DNA of 64,000 nt. Source: Dyella dinghuensis (GTDB lineage: Bacteria; Pseudomonadota; Gammaproteobacteria; Xanthomonadales; Rhodanobacteraceae). Location of the stretch: positions 62,001-126,000 of the forward strand of contig NZ_RYZR01000001.1 in NCBI RefSeq assembly GCF_003977615.1, given 5' to 3'. The notes below the pieces were generated by a model. It made no database searches, was not told where the DNA came from, and saw only the letters and a list, made by a program, of their open reading frames with translations. Of the stretch, positions 17,500-26,862 are shown piece by piece. Within the stretch, counting starts at the first letter, position 1. The number at the start of each line of letters is the position of its first letter. The translations under genes and the position numbers were made by a program.

Positions 17500-18246
17500 A
17501 TGGAAGGAGCGTCGCGTGCGGCGTCTGCTACGACAGTAGATGCAGAACAGTTGGGCGAGGGTGCGCTCAAGCTGCCCGCACCATTTAGCTTTGCATGGCT
17601 GGAGGCGTGCATCGCTGAACACGGGCAAGGTGACAATGAGCCCCTAACAACCAAGCTAGATCGATACGCCATTCTTGGCGCGATTCTCTGCGGTGCATTA
17701 GGGGCACTTTGCGGCTTGTTATTTCGCGATCAGCTTGGTCTACGCCTAATGCAAGTTGGTCTCGTGCTGGAATGGCTTTTTGTGGCTGCGTTTCTCGTGA
17801 GCAACGTTAGGCAGGCATGGCTTGGTTATCGGCATCAATACAAAACCTCTGCGCGAGAGCTGGATGAACACTTACGGCAATACAGCACTATTGTGGATGC
17901 CGTCCGCCAATATCCACTCCCAGTTATCGCCACTCATTTGCGCTATATCCGCGACCGAAAATCCATTTTTGTTTACCGACATGGCCTGATTAGTGGCGGC
18001 ATCGATAAGTTGGGCATTCTGCCCGTGCTGGTAGCGATGTACCTGCAGTTCAAAGATTGGTCCTTCGGAGATTGGAAGGGGATGCTCGACCATGTTCATT
18101 GGCTTGGCGTTGTTCTTCTAACAGCGCTGCTTATGACCTATGCCCTTTCCTGGTGGGGCGTCCGAGCGAAAGGCCGTTTTGACCTTTACGAAGCGGTGTT
18201 GGCGGAAGCGTCGGTGCGAAGCGAAGACGAGCTAACGGGGAAATAA
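17500..18246 (+). CDS. membrane protein of unknown function
   Basis: A 248-residue inner-membrane protein with about four hydrophobic helices: ILGAILCGALGALCGLLF, LVLEWLFVAAFLVSNV, a weaker one at LGILPVLVAMYLQF, and WLGVVLLTALLMTYALSWW. A cytoplasmic-looking loop between the second and third carries charged segments (ARELDEHLRQYSTIVDAVRQY, split by no motif I know). It stands alone, with repeat hairpins on both sides. The ribosome site is weak, so the exact start is uncertain. Confidence 0.65.
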   Translation: MEGASRAASATTVDAEQLGEGALKLPAPFSFAWLEACIAEHGQGDNEPLTTKLDRYAILGAILCGALGALCGLLFRDQLGLRLMQVGLVLEWLFVAAFLVSNVRQAWLGYRHQYKTSARELDEHLRQYSTIVDAVRQYPLPVIATHLRYIRDRKSIFVYRHGLISGGIDKLGILPVLVAMYLQFKDWSFGDWKGMLDHVHWLGVVLLTALLMTYALSWWGVRAKGRFDLYEAVLAEASVRSEDELTGK

Positions 18247-18260
18247 AAACGAGAGCCAAA

Positions 18261-18307
18261 AAGGGGTGGAGGCAATTAGGTTACGTTGACCACCTCCGTC
18301 CTCTTTA
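18261..18307 (+). repeat. GGAGGCAATTAGG hairpin
   Basis: AAGGGGTGGAGG...CCTCCGTCCTCTTT, a diverged member of the hairpin family, 14 bases after a stop codon and probably terminating that gene. Confidence 0.65.
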
Positions 18308-18359
18308 TCCGATTCTTTTTTCGTATTCAAACTTTTTACAACTGAATGTAGGTGACTTC

Positions 18360-18749
18360 ATGAAGGCATGGCAGCTGATATGGATAGCGTCGATTGCTGC
18401 ATTGAGCTTGGGCGCATGTCATCGCGGACCTACAGCATTATCGGCGGATGGCGAGACGCTTAGAGAAGGGCAAACCGTTTATCTGAAGGATGGGGGGTTG
18501 GCCTGCTTTTCAGAAGGCGAATGGCGTGAAGCGCAAGAAATGATACAAGGCGGCGGTATGCCGGCGCTCCTTGAATATACAAAAGGCGGTGCCCATTGCG
18601 GCATGCTTGAAAAAGGGGAGTCGGTAAAAATTCTAACCGTCGAGCCGGACGATGGTCATCAACTAGTTGTCGTCCACGATCAAGATGATCCATCTGCGCC
18701 GGCGCAACTTTGGATGGAAAGCAAAAGACTGACGTTGAACAAGCCATAA
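18360..18749 (+). CDS. hypothetical lipoprotein
   Basis: A 129-residue lipoprotein: N-terminal signal with lipobox LGAC, acylated Cys20. The mature part has two more cysteines (GLACFSEG and AHCGML) and an SH3-like alternation of strands ending in QLWMESKRLTL. Family not recognised. It is a single gene between a repeat hairpin and a strong bidirectional terminator. Confidence 0.65.
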   Translation: MKAWQLIWIASIAALSLGACHRGPTALSADGETLREGQTVYLKDGGLACFSEGEWREAQEMIQGGGMPALLEYTKGGAHCGMLEKGESVKILTVEPDDGHQLVVVHDQDDPSAPAQLWMESKRLTLNKP

Positions 18750-18761
18750 AAATGCAAGAAA

Positions 18762-18803
18762 GGGGCGGCGCACGTTTCCGAAAACCGTGCGCCGCCCCCT
18801 TTT
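18762..18803. terminator. bidirectional terminator
   Basis: GGGGCGGCGCACG (18762-18774) pairs perfectly with CGTGCGCCGCCCC (18786-18798); an A run precedes and TTTT follows. It lies between converging genes and can serve both. Confidence 0.9.
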
Positions 18804-18817
18804 CAATAATTGAATCC

Positions 18818-19183
18818 TCAAGATGGCTTCGGTTTCCAGGCGAGCCACGCCAGCGTTGCGGCCAGCAAAGTCATGATCAGCGGGAACGCTGGATTGAAAA
18901 GATCCTTGGTGTAGCAAAGGTAAGTGCCAAGACCGACGGTGCAGGTAATGATGAGCGCACCCACGGAAGTCCAGCGTGGCCACAAGATGAGCAGTGCGCC
19001 GGCCATATCGAAGACGCCACTTACATAACGGAACCATTGCCCCCAGCCGATGGCGTCGAAGAAGGGGATGGTACCCATCGTCCCGGTGATCTTTTCAATG
19101 CCGATGCCGAGGAAGGCTACGCCCAGCAGAATTCTTAGTGTCCAGGTGATGATGCGTCGTGCTTTGCCGGTCTGTGAAACCAT
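18818..19183 (-). CDS. DoxX-family membrane protein
   Basis: A 121-residue protein with four membrane helices (TLRILLGVAFLGIGIEKI, VSGVFDMAGALLILW, SVGALIITCTVGLGTYL, LIMTLLAATLAWLAW). Length, helix number and the GIEKI turn after helix 1 fit the DoxX/DoxD-like group; members take part in redox or quinone-linked membrane processes but most are uncharacterised. A ribosome site GAGGAGAAGG precedes the start. Its 3' end faces a shared terminator. Confidence 0.8.
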   Translation of the reverse strand: MVSQTGKARRIITWTLRILLGVAFLGIGIEKITGTMGTIPFFDAIGWGQWFRYVSGVFDMAGALLILWPRWTSVGALIITCTVGLGTYLCYTKDLFNPAFPLIMTLLAATLAWLAWKPKPS

Positions 19184-19230
19184 TGCCTTCTCCTCTCGAA
19201 GTGCAGGGATCAGAGTGCGCTTTATACGCT

Positions 19231-19277
19231 AAAGCGGGCGGAGGTAATAAAGTGCGTTAACTACCTCCGTCCCTTTT
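19231..19277. repeat. GGAGGTAATAAAG hairpin
   Basis: GCGGGCGGAGGTAATAAA...TTAACTACCTCCGTCCC followed by TTTTG. Unlike most copies it lies upstream of a gene (doxX-like, minus strand), so here it is not a gene-end terminator. A diverged TCAGAGTGCGCTTT motif precedes it at 19210. 19278-19525 shows no convincing gene. Confidence 0.65.
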
Positions 19278-19525
19278 GTTGCTTTCAATCGTAAAAGCGA
19301 TTAGCACGAGCTACAAACTACCGAAACGGGGCTGGGTGTACTTTCCCGACAATGGCGAACAAAGGGGATGGAACCCATTTCCTATGGACCAATGCTTCGA
19401 CATGTGGATAGATTCTTCATTAACGGGATCAGGTTCACTTACGGCGTGGTGCTTTGCTCGCAAGTGAACCAGATTCGGCTATTCAGAATTTTCACGGAGA
19501 AAATTTATGAATACAACTTGGCTGG

Positions 19526-20209
19526 ATGAGAAGGGATGCGAAAGTGGAAACATCAAATACATATCTGAAGATTTTATTTCTCACCTTTATCATTGTTGCG
19601 TCGGTAACTATCTGCGTGGACGCACAGGACGCAATACAGGTTAAGCGAGACGCAGCAGCTGGTAGTTCGGATACTTTAGATATCGCTCAACTGCACGCTG
19701 AGAAAGAAATATGGCGAGGCTTTCTTAAGCTCGCCCTTCAAGCTAACGGCACAGTAACTGTACGAGATTTCGAAAGTGCCTTTGGAAAAAGGCCGCTATA
19801 CCACGGCGGCAAGGGGCGATTTAGTTACTACAGCATCGAAAATTTTGCGACGCTAAATCCAGATATCCAGGACGCTCAAGCCACACATCACGAGCAACAG
19901 TCTTCCTTTATTACAGTGGATCTTTCTCATTCGTTGAATCGCGCTGCATGTATCTCTAGCGATACGGCTCTAAACGATCTTCGCTCAGCTGGATGGATCC
20001 TTCGCAATCACTTTCCAAAAGGACCTGAAGTGATGGATGTCAGGGAAGTAATGCCGCCGGATGCTCCTTACGGTACTTACACATTGACCAAGGGTGATCG
20101 GGGTTCCTTAACTCTTGGCTATTCATTGCGAACGAACTGCGCCGGCAAAGTTACTATGGAGTCAAGCAAAACGGCATTCGACCAAGCAAAAGGGGATGGA
20201 GGTAATTAA
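19526..20209 (+). CDS. exported hypothetical protein whose C-terminus runs into a repeat
   Basis: Up to 227 residues, with an N-terminal hydrophobic signal (YLKILFLTFIIVASVTICVD). The start is uncertain: ATG 19526 has no good ribosome site, and GTG 19541 is also possible. The mature part is mixed alpha/beta with two cysteines (RAACISS, RTNCAG). The last residues (QAKGDGGN) and the stop are encoded by the GGATGGAGGTAATTAA arm of a repeat hairpin, so the original end of the gene has probably been replaced. Family not recognised. Confidence 0.55.
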   Translation: MRRDAKVETSNTYLKILFLTFIIVASVTICVDAQDAIQVKRDAAAGSSDTLDIAQLHAEKEIWRGFLKLALQANGTVTVRDFESAFGKRPLYHGGKGRFSYYSIENFATLNPDIQDAQATHHEQQSSFITVDLSHSLNRAACISSDTALNDLRSAGWILRNHFPKGPEVMDVREVMPPDAPYGTYTLTKGDRGSLTLGYSLRTNCAGKVTMESSKTAFDQAKGDGGN

Positions 20210-20237
20210 GTTGCGCTAACTACCTCCAGCCCCTTTA
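20188..20237 (+). repeat. GGAGGTAATTAA hairpin overlapping a gene end
   Basis: AAAAGGGGATGGAGGTAATTAAG pairs with CTAACTACCTCCAGCCCCTTT (split here by a short loop). It supplies the stop codon of the upstream frame and then a T-rich tail. Confidence 0.7.
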
Positions 20238-20243
20238 TTGCTA

Positions 20244-20625
20244 CTAAAGCCGAATAGCGCTGGTGCTATTTGTTTCGATTGAGACCGTCTGCTTGTGTTT
20301 GCCAACGATGAGTGTTCCTTTCAGTTTGCTCTTGATTGATTGACTCTTCGAGCAGGTGAAGCGGTAGTTGCCACGAGCCGATGTATAGGTGCGATACGTG
20401 TGGCCGCTGTATTGGAGCGTTACAAGCTGACCGGCAACGGGCTTACCGCTACGTGTCACCGTCCCTTGGTGAATCACTTCCATCGTCGCTGCATCGAACG
20501 GCACAAACGCGAAGGTGCCGTAGAGCTGGTCGACATAGACGGTGAAATCAAAGGATGAATAACGGTACCAGATACCGTTATTGCTGAAATCTACGCGGAT
20601 AGGATATTTGAACTGGATCTTGGCT
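20244..20625 (-). pseudogene. C-terminal remnant with a carboxypeptidase-regulatory-like fold
   Basis: On the minus strand a protein-like frame runs from about 20625 to a stop at 20244, passing through IRVDFSNNGIWYRYSSFDF, LYGTFAFVPFDAATMEVIHQG and GYRTYT-like strands (HTYRTYTSARGNYRF). The last 85 residues look like a small beta-sandwich of the carboxypeptidase-regulatory type. There is no signal peptide or credible start; the frame opens inside a GGGCCAGAGCCTTTTT repeat (about 20645). A GTG at 20504 could start a short product but lacks a ribosome site. I take it as a truncated gene. 20660-20946 has no convincing gene. Confidence 0.5.
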
Positions 20626-20946
20626 TTTCTAAAAGCTCTCGAAAAGGGCCAGAGCCTTTTTGCGCAAGAGTAATCGCCACCTCGTTTTTCTCCGCTGTCG
20701 GCCGGCTTTCCCGGCTTTGGACCTCTTTAGTGGCCGCAATTTCTTTCGATGCCCGTGTGGTCGACGGGAGGACGGGCGCTCGATACTGGAGGCGTGGGCC
20801 GAATTGCGTGAAACTTGGCGCGTACAGGGGAATTCGTCACAACCGCCACTCGCTCTCACGAGCGATTAAAGCTATGCGCCCTGCAAGTACTGACCGTTTG
20901 CGCTGGACGACGTAATAAATATGGATGCTTATTCAACGGGGGCAAC

Positions 20947-23799
20947 ATGAAAGGGTTTGTAACGAGCTATCACTTCGGCAAAAAGCTCTTAACAGCTATA
21001 GCATTGGCTGCATTAGCTGGTTCGACAAGCGTTGCGGCACAGCCTTCGCAAGGCGATGTCACTATCACGCGTAGTGCCGCAATGGTGGCCTTGCATCCAG
21101 CCGTCACCCTGCATAACGGCGAAAAGCTCGTCGGTCCGCTAGATGCATTGCAGCCCATGCACGTGGTCGTCTCTTTGAAGTTGCGCAACGAGCAACAGCT
21201 CGAACAATACATTGCCAAACCCGGCTTCAGACCACTGACGTCTGTCCAGTTCCGGATGCTGTACGCACCTACCAGGCAACAGGCTCAAGCCGTCGCCGAT
21301 TACTTGACCACCGCCGGCTTCGCCAACGTAAAGGTCGGCAGCGGTAACGCGTACGTGGAAGCCGATGGTCGCGCCGATACGGCACAAGCCGCGTTTAACA
21401 CGTCGTTCGTGCATGTCAAAACGCGTGACGGACACGACGCCTTCGCCAATAGCAGTGCGGTGCAAGTGCCGGCTAATTTGCAAGGTGTCGTGCGTGCGGT
21501 ACTGGGCGTACAAAACGTACACAGTTTTCACGTCATGGCACGCTATTACAATCCGGCTGCCGCGCATGCCATGACGGTGCAAGCCGGGGCAACGAGCGCC
21601 GAGGTTGGGCATCAACCCTCCGACTTCCCCGTGATTTATGGCGCCAGCGGGATGCCGAACGTAACGTCCGTGCCGGTGGGCTCAATCTCGGCCGGCCCGA
21701 TGACCAATGTTCTGAGCGATCTTGCTACGGTGGATCCCGGTGTCTCAGTCATGCTGAGGGGAGATACCAGTGTTGGCAGTGGAAGTGGTAGCAATAGCAA
21801 CGACGTCGAATGGGATCTGGACAGCCAGAACATCATCGCCTTCACCGGCGTCAAGCAATATTATTTTTACGTTGCGGCGTCGATGTACAACCCGGAGATC
21901 GAAGCTGCCTATGCTCAGGTCGTATCGGATAATTTGCTAAAAGCCATCGATGTCTCGCTAGGCGAGTGCGAATCTGACGCTCAGATGGATGGTACGGCGG
22001 CTGCCAACGACACGACGTTTGAGCAGGGTGTTGCGCAAGGGCAAACCTTCTTTGTCTCGGCTGGCGATGCGGGTGCCAATGAATGTGAAGATGGTTCCGG
22101 TATGCCCACGATGGCGTGGCCGACAACTTCCCAATACGTAACATCGGTCGGTGGCACCGACCTTTACACCGGTCCTAACACCACTTGGCAAGATGAAACT
22201 GACTGGGACGGTTCGCAAGACGCTGACGGCGCCGGCGGCGGCGGGGTGAGCGCCTATGAAGCCATTCCGAGCTGGCAGCGTGGCGTTCCTGGCATCGTCA
22301 ACCAGACCTATCGCGGTGTGCCGGATATCGCGTTTGATGCAAGCCCCAGCAGTGGAGCCCTGATAACCATTGATGGGCAGAGTAATCAGTTGGTCGGTGG
22401 CACCAGCCTATCCGCGCCACTGGCGGTGGGTATGTGGGCGCACGTTTTGCAAGCCAACGGCAGCAGCCTGGGTTTTGCCTCTCCGGTGATCTACAAGGTT
22501 GCGCAGATGTCGGAGGCCACCTATGGCACCGGCTTCCACGACATTCTCGTTGGGGACAACGGCTACTTAGGCTACAACGCGGGTGCTGGCTGGGACTATG
22601 TCAGTGGCTGGGGCAGCGTGATCGTCAACCAGTTTTCGAGCCTCGTTTCCACTCTTGATTACAGTTCGAGTTCTCCACTCGTATCGTTCGAGACATTGCC
22701 TGCGCTGCAGGTAACGACGCCCAATCCGGGAAGCACACATACACCGGGGGATTTCGATGGGAATGGAACATCCGACGTTCTGTGGTTCAATCCTTGGACC
22801 AGTCAGATTGGCATTTGGAATATGAGTTACTGGCTGTCGAGCGACTGGATGGGCGGCGGCGTCACACGCGATTCATTGGAAACGTACAACGTTACCCCGG
22901 GCTACTTCGTCGGCGCCGTGGGCGACTTTAATGGTGATGGTTACGCCGATCTGGTTTTCACGAGCGCCAATCGCGACCTATGGCTGTGGACCAACAATCA
23001 ACATGGCGGATGGACGTCCACGCGCATCAACAATTCAAGTTATCCCATTCAATGGCAGCTTATCGGTGCGGGCGATATCAATGGCGACGGTCACGATGAT
23101 CTGATTTGGCTGGATCCATCCGAATGCAAATTCGGGTACTGGACGATGAACGGTGCCACCGTCACCGGTTACTACACGATGAACGTCGCGTGTGGCTATT
23201 ACCCGATCAGTATTGGGTATTACACGCCATCGAATCGGCTCAGTATTGTGTGGACGAGCGCCGCGAACGATCTCTACATCTGGGACAGCACAGGCAGCAA
23301 CACCGGTGGCAGCATGGGCAACGGCTTCAACGCGTACAACCTGACTTCCTATTTGCCTGCGAACAGCCACATCGTATCCATCGGCGGCGGTTATGAGGGG
23401 CAGAACATGGGCGTGCAGCTATATACGCTCAGCTCCGATGGAACGTATGACAACGATCAAGGGGCAATACTTGCGCGCTCCTTCGACACTAACGACAACC
23501 AAACCAGTGTCCAATGGACCTCACTATGGACCTTCAACCAAGTTCCGACCTATTTGGGAGCAGCCGGATATGTGATCGTTGGCAATGTCTCTGGCACCCC
23601 ATTCAATAACACCGGCGTTTACAACATTGATCCAGATGGCATGACCATAAGCACAGGCGGATTGCTTACTACCTACCCTTATACATCCGGAAACGCGCCC
23701 CAATTGCCACAATATTTGGGCGACAGCTGGGGTTATCCCACAGGGTGGTGGGTGGTCGGTGCGCTCTTTAATGGCACAGTTGCACCGCCGTGGAAATAA
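20947..23799 (+). CDS. secreted S53 (sedolisin/xanthomonalisin-type) peptidase with FG-GAP repeats
   Basis: A 950-residue acid serine-carboxyl protease precursor. A signal peptide (to about residue 31) is followed by an S53 propeptide (about 45-200; KLRNEQQLEQYIAKPGF) and the catalytic domain (about 220-565). The triad is Glu288 and Asp292 in EWDLD and Ser487 in GGTSLSAP; the oxyanion Asp374 is in SAGDAG. A calcium-binding end with HDILVGDNG and GWDYVSGWGS closes it. Residues ~575-950 are FG-GAP/VCBS-type repeats (GDFNGDGYADLVF, GDINGDGHDDLIW) that probably form a propeller for substrate or cell-surface binding. It opens a block of four related genes. The longer open frame upstream is ignored because the signal peptide starts here. 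Confidence 0.93.
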   Translation: MKGFVTSYHFGKKLLTAIALAALAGSTSVAAQPSQGDVTITRSAAMVALHPAVTLHNGEKLVGPLDALQPMHVVVSLKLRNEQQLEQYIAKPGFRPLTSVQFRMLYAPTRQQAQAVADYLTTAGFANVKVGSGNAYVEADGRADTAQAAFNTSFVHVKTRDGHDAFANSSAVQVPANLQGVVRAVLGVQNVHSFHVMARYYNPAAAHAMTVQAGATSAEVGHQPSDFPVIYGASGMPNVTSVPVGSISAGPMTNVLSDLATVDPGVSVMLRGDTSVGSGSGSNSNDVEWDLDSQNIIAFTGVKQYYFYVAASMYNPEIEAAYAQVVSDNLLKAIDVSLGECESDAQMDGTAAANDTTFEQGVAQGQTFFVSAGDAGANECEDGSGMPTMAWPTTSQYVTSVGGTDLYTGPNTTWQDETDWDGSQDADGAGGGGVSAYEAIPSWQRGVPGIVNQTYRGVPDIAFDASPSSGALITIDGQSNQLVGGTSLSAPLAVGMWAHVLQANGSSLGFASPVIYKVAQMSEATYGTGFHDILVGDNGYLGYNAGAGWDYVSGWGSVIVNQFSSLVSTLDYSSSSPLVSFETLPALQVTTPNPGSTHTPGDFDGNGTSDVLWFNPWTSQIGIWNMSYWLSSDWMGGGVTRDSLETYNVTPGYFVGAVGDFNGDGYADLVFTSANRDLWLWTNNQHGGWTSTRINNSSYPIQWQLIGAGDINGDGHDDLIWLDPSECKFGYWTMNGATVTGYYTMNVACGYYPISIGYYTPSNRLSIVWTSAANDLYIWDSTGSNTGGSMGNGFNAYNLTSYLPANSHIVSIGGGYEGQNMGVQLYTLSSDGTYDNDQGAILARSFDTNDNQTSVQWTSLWTFNQVPTYLGAAGYVIVGNVSGTPFNNTGVYNIDPDGMTISTGGLLTTYPYTSGNAPQLPQYLGDSWGYPTGWWVVGALFNGTVAPPWK

Positions 23800-24288
23800 G
23801 TCTCGCCTGGAAGATGGCGATTAAAAAGCGGGATGCTAAAAAAAGGGGCAGGCTGTCGTTTTGAAGAAATACACCCCGACCTCTTTTCGATTCTCTTTGG
23901 TCGTCACGTGTTTTGATCGAATCATGTTTAACTATGGCGAAGTGCATCGCTCTGACCACGGTTCTGATTTAGGAAAAGCGGTCAGGCCCTCTGGGGCCGA
24001 TGCGCGCCCGACAGCGAAACCATTGCGCACACTCCTAAAGCCACCCATCGGCACAAGTTGATCAGCACTGCGGTCGTGCGGGACGCGAACGGTCAGGTCG
24101 CGTTTTTCGCCAGGCGTGCGGAGACCTGTTTCCAGCATGTACCTTCCATTGCATACAATTTCTGTACTATTGAGAACGACTTGCGTGCGGTCTTGGCTTT
24201 CAGCGCGGATAAAGTCACCATGGAAGAGTCGACCTGATCGGGGCTGGGCTCCAACGGCCGGCAGGGAAGATCTAAACAGGGGGAAATT
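23800..24288. other. intergenic region with degenerate repeat
   Basis: About 490 bases with no convincing gene. A diverged hairpin-family sequence (AAAAAAAGGGGCAGG...CCCCGACCTCTTTT) lies at about 23837-23888. A minus-strand frame across 23990-24250 has somewhat protein-like composition (for example LNSTEIVCNGRYMLETGLR) but no start, and may be a decayed fragment. Confidence 0.4.
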
Positions 24289-25470
24289 ATGCGTTTTAGC
24301 CACTACGTGGGTAGTGCTCTCGTGTTGTGCCTGATGGGTTCGCTTGCGGCAACTGAAGTGCGAGGCCAAAGCGGCCCGGTTTTGTCTTCGTCGCCGGTCG
24401 TGTCGTTCAATACGCTACCAGTCCTGCAGCCCACGACGCCTATTCCTGGTAGCTCGCATATTCCCGACGACTTCAACGGTGACGGCACATCGGATTTGCT
24501 GTGGTTCAACCCTACGCTTAGTCAGGTGGGCTATTGGACGATGAACGCTAACGTGGCGGCCAACGTAGGTGGCAGCACGGTCACCCGGACGGGCGTCTCT
24601 ACATTTAACGTCACGACTGGCTACTTCGTTGGTGCTGTGGGCGATTTCAACGGCGATGGTTATGCCGATCTGGTTTTCACCAGCCCCAATCACGACCTAT
24701 GGCTATGGACCAACAATCAACACGGCGGATGGACGTCGACAAAAATCGGTAACGCCGCCTACCCCAGCCAATGGCAGCTTATTGGTGCGGGCGATGTCGA
24801 TGGCGATGGTCATGATGACCTGCTTTGGCTCGACCCATCCGAGTGCAAGTTCGGTTACTGGACGATGAATGGCGCCACAGTAACGAGCACGCACACGATC
24901 AACGTTGCATGCGGTTATTACCCAGTGAGTGTCGGCTATTACTCGCCGTCCAACCGGCTTAGCATTTTGTGGACAAGTCCAGCCAACGATCTGTACATCT
25001 GGGATAGCACTGCCAGCGGATTTAAGTCTTACAACTTGACTCCGTACGTCAGTTACAACCTCACGCTGACAGGCACATGGGCGATGGGCGGTGGCACCGC
25101 CGGGGCCGACATGTTCATCGAGTCGTACGGTGGCCCGCAACCGCAATACGCGTGCGCTCAGTACTCGCGGATTTTCGACGTCAACGGCAATCAGACGGAT
25201 GTCGTTAAAGATTCCTTTTGCGATGGCGGCGTTAACGGTCAGCCTGGGGTGGGCGCGTATCTGATTCAAAATAACAATTCAGGTACCACTGGTTTTTACG
25301 GTCTTGATCAAAGCAGCGATACGATAAGTACCGAAGGTTTGGTTTCCACCCAGGCCCCATTTTTCTATTCGTTCAACTCGTGGACGTTCCCAGCGGGTTG
25401 GTATCTCGTGGGTGCGCCGGCCTATGGAATCGCGGCATCACTCTCGCTACCGCCGGATATGCAGCCGTAG
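24289..25470 (+). CDS. stand-alone secreted FG-GAP repeat protein
   Basis: A 393-residue protein with a signal peptide (YVGSALVLCLMGSLAATEVRG). The mature part aligns along its length with the C-terminal region of the S53 peptidase upstream: FNTLPVLQPTTPIPGS, DDFNGDGTSDLLWFNP, GAVGDFNGDGYADLVF, GDVDGDGHDDLLW and ANDLYIWDST. The Asp/Asn/Gly loops are calcium-binding type. There is no peptidase domain. It probably acts as a separate adhesion or binding propeller, or arose from a peptidase by loss of the catalytic part. Its last ~110 residues diverge from the paralogues. Confidence 0.88.
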   Translation: MRFSHYVGSALVLCLMGSLAATEVRGQSGPVLSSSPVVSFNTLPVLQPTTPIPGSSHIPDDFNGDGTSDLLWFNPTLSQVGYWTMNANVAANVGGSTVTRTGVSTFNVTTGYFVGAVGDFNGDGYADLVFTSPNHDLWLWTNNQHGGWTSTKIGNAAYPSQWQLIGAGDVDGDGHDDLLWLDPSECKFGYWTMNGATVTSTHTINVACGYYPVSVGYYSPSNRLSILWTSPANDLYIWDSTASGFKSYNLTPYVSYNLTLTGTWAMGGGTAGADMFIESYGGPQPQYACAQYSRIFDVNGNQTDVVKDSFCDGGVNGQPGVGAYLIQNNNSGTTGFYGLDQSSDTISTEGLVSTQAPFFYSFNSWTFPAGWYLVGAPAYGIAASLSLPPDMQP

Positions 25471-25519
25471 ACGTGTAATGGAAGCCGATCAACATCGTCG
25501 CTACGCTTAGGGGAAGGTC

Positions 25520-26743
25520 ATGCACGCTGGGCGTTTTTTAACGGTCATCTTTCACGCATTGCGAAAGATATCGTTCGCAATGGTTCTCCTCACCCTTGCA
25601 TATTCGGCGATGGCCGGCGATGCCCCGATTGTCTCGTTTGGCACGCTGCCTGCGTTGCAGGTCACGACACCTATACCTGGAAGCATGCACACGCCGGATG
25701 ATTTTAACGGCGACGGTACATCGGATTTGCTGTGGTTCAACCCTTCGCTCAGTCAGCTCAATTTGTGGACCATGACTGCCACGGTAACGACGGGCGAGTT
25801 CGGCGGTGGTGTAACGCAGATTGGATCACGCACTTACACCGTTACAAACGGTTACTTCGTGGGTGCCGTTGGCGATTTCAACGGCGATGGTTATGCCGAC
25901 CTGGTTTTCACGAGCGCAAATCGCGACTTGTATTTGTGGACCAACAATCAGCACGGCGGTTGGACGTCTACCTATATCACCACCTATCCCAGTGGTTGGC
26001 AGCTGATTGGCGCAGGGGATATCAATGGCGATGGTTATGACGATTTGCTGTGGTTGAATCCGTCGGCGTGCGAATTCGCTTATTGGACGATGCAGGGCGT
26101 GACACGCATTGGCTACAAAATCATACCTGTTGCATGCGGGTATTACCCCGTCAGCATCGGCTATTACACGCCCACGAATCGCTTAAGCATCGTGTGGACG
26201 AGTGCGGCGAACGATCTTTATATCTGGGATAGCACGGGCAGCGGCACGGGTGGTACCACAGGCAACGGTTTCAACGCGTACGACCTGACTTCGTACGTGC
26301 CAGCCGGGAGTCGTCTGCTCGCCATCGGTGGTGGCTATGAAGGGCAGGGCATTGGGTTGATGTATGACGAACTCAGCACCGACGGCACTTACGACTCCGG
26401 TCAGGGATGGCTTCTATCGCGCACATTCGATGCGAACGGCAATCAAACCGGTACCCAGTTAACGTCTGTCTGGGGTGGGGGTCTTGTCAACACCAGCATC
26501 GGGTCTGCGGGTTACGTCATTGCAGGCAATGGCGTCAATAACACGGGTATTTATTACTTCGACCCGAAGGATATGGTCATCAGCACCGCAGGTTTGCCGG
26601 ACGTCAATGACTTTGAATCCGGCAACGCTCCGGCCCCTCCACCGGACACGTCTTATCCGTTTTTCACTAGTTGGAGCTATACCAGCGGATGGTGGGTCGT
26701 AGGCGCGTTGCCCAACGGTACCGTGGCACCGCCCTGGCAATGA
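25520..26743 (+). CDS. stand-alone secreted FG-GAP repeat protein
   Basis: A 407-residue paralogue of the preceding gene, only 50 bases downstream and with a good GGGGAAGG ribosome site. Signal peptide: ISFAMVLLTLAYSAMAG. It carries the same series of strands and calcium loops (DDFNGDGTSDLLWFNP, GAVGDFNGDGYADLVF, GDINGDGYDDLLW) and ends with GWWVVGALPNGTVAPPW, the same closing motif as both S53 paralogues. This suggests it derives from the C-terminal part of such a peptidase. Likely co-transcribed with the gene before it. Confidence 0.88.
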   Translation: MHAGRFLTVIFHALRKISFAMVLLTLAYSAMAGDAPIVSFGTLPALQVTTPIPGSMHTPDDFNGDGTSDLLWFNPSLSQLNLWTMTATVTTGEFGGGVTQIGSRTYTVTNGYFVGAVGDFNGDGYADLVFTSANRDLYLWTNNQHGGWTSTYITTYPSGWQLIGAGDINGDGYDDLLWLNPSACEFAYWTMQGVTRIGYKIIPVACGYYPVSIGYYTPTNRLSIVWTSAANDLYIWDSTGSGTGGTTGNGFNAYDLTSYVPAGSRLLAIGGGYEGQGIGLMYDELSTDGTYDSGQGWLLSRTFDANGNQTGTQLTSVWGGGLVNTSIGSAGYVIAGNGVNNTGIYYFDPKDMVISTAGLPDVNDFESGNAPAPPPDTSYPFFTSWSYTSGWWVVGALPNGTVAPPWQ

Positions 26744-26810
26744 GTGCGTTCAAAAACACGGGTCAGAGTGCTCTTTCAAAAAGATGTCAAGGTGCACTTT
26801 GTAAAAAGCA

Positions 26811-26862
26811 AAAAAGGGATGGAGGTAATTAAGTCGCGACAACTACTCCCGTTCCCTTCTTT
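26811..26862 (+). repeat. GGAGGTAATTAA hairpin
   Basis: AAAAAAGGGATGGAGGTAATT pairs imperfectly with ACTACTCCCGTTCCCTTCTTT. It follows the FG-GAP gene by about 70 bases; copies of the GGGTCAGAGTGCTCTTT motif (26759) and AAGGTGCACTTTG (26789) lie between. 26863-27155 has no convincing gene. Confidence 0.6.

Noticed and set aside
20629-20859. 76-codon Arg/Lys-rich minus-strand frame
   Set aside because: Low-complexity basic composition, ends inside a repeat, no ribosome site; probably non-coding.
23932-24369. 145-codon minus-strand frame between S53 and FG-GAP genes
   Set aside because: It overlaps the signal peptide of the FG-GAP gene and lacks a start region; a decayed fragment at best.
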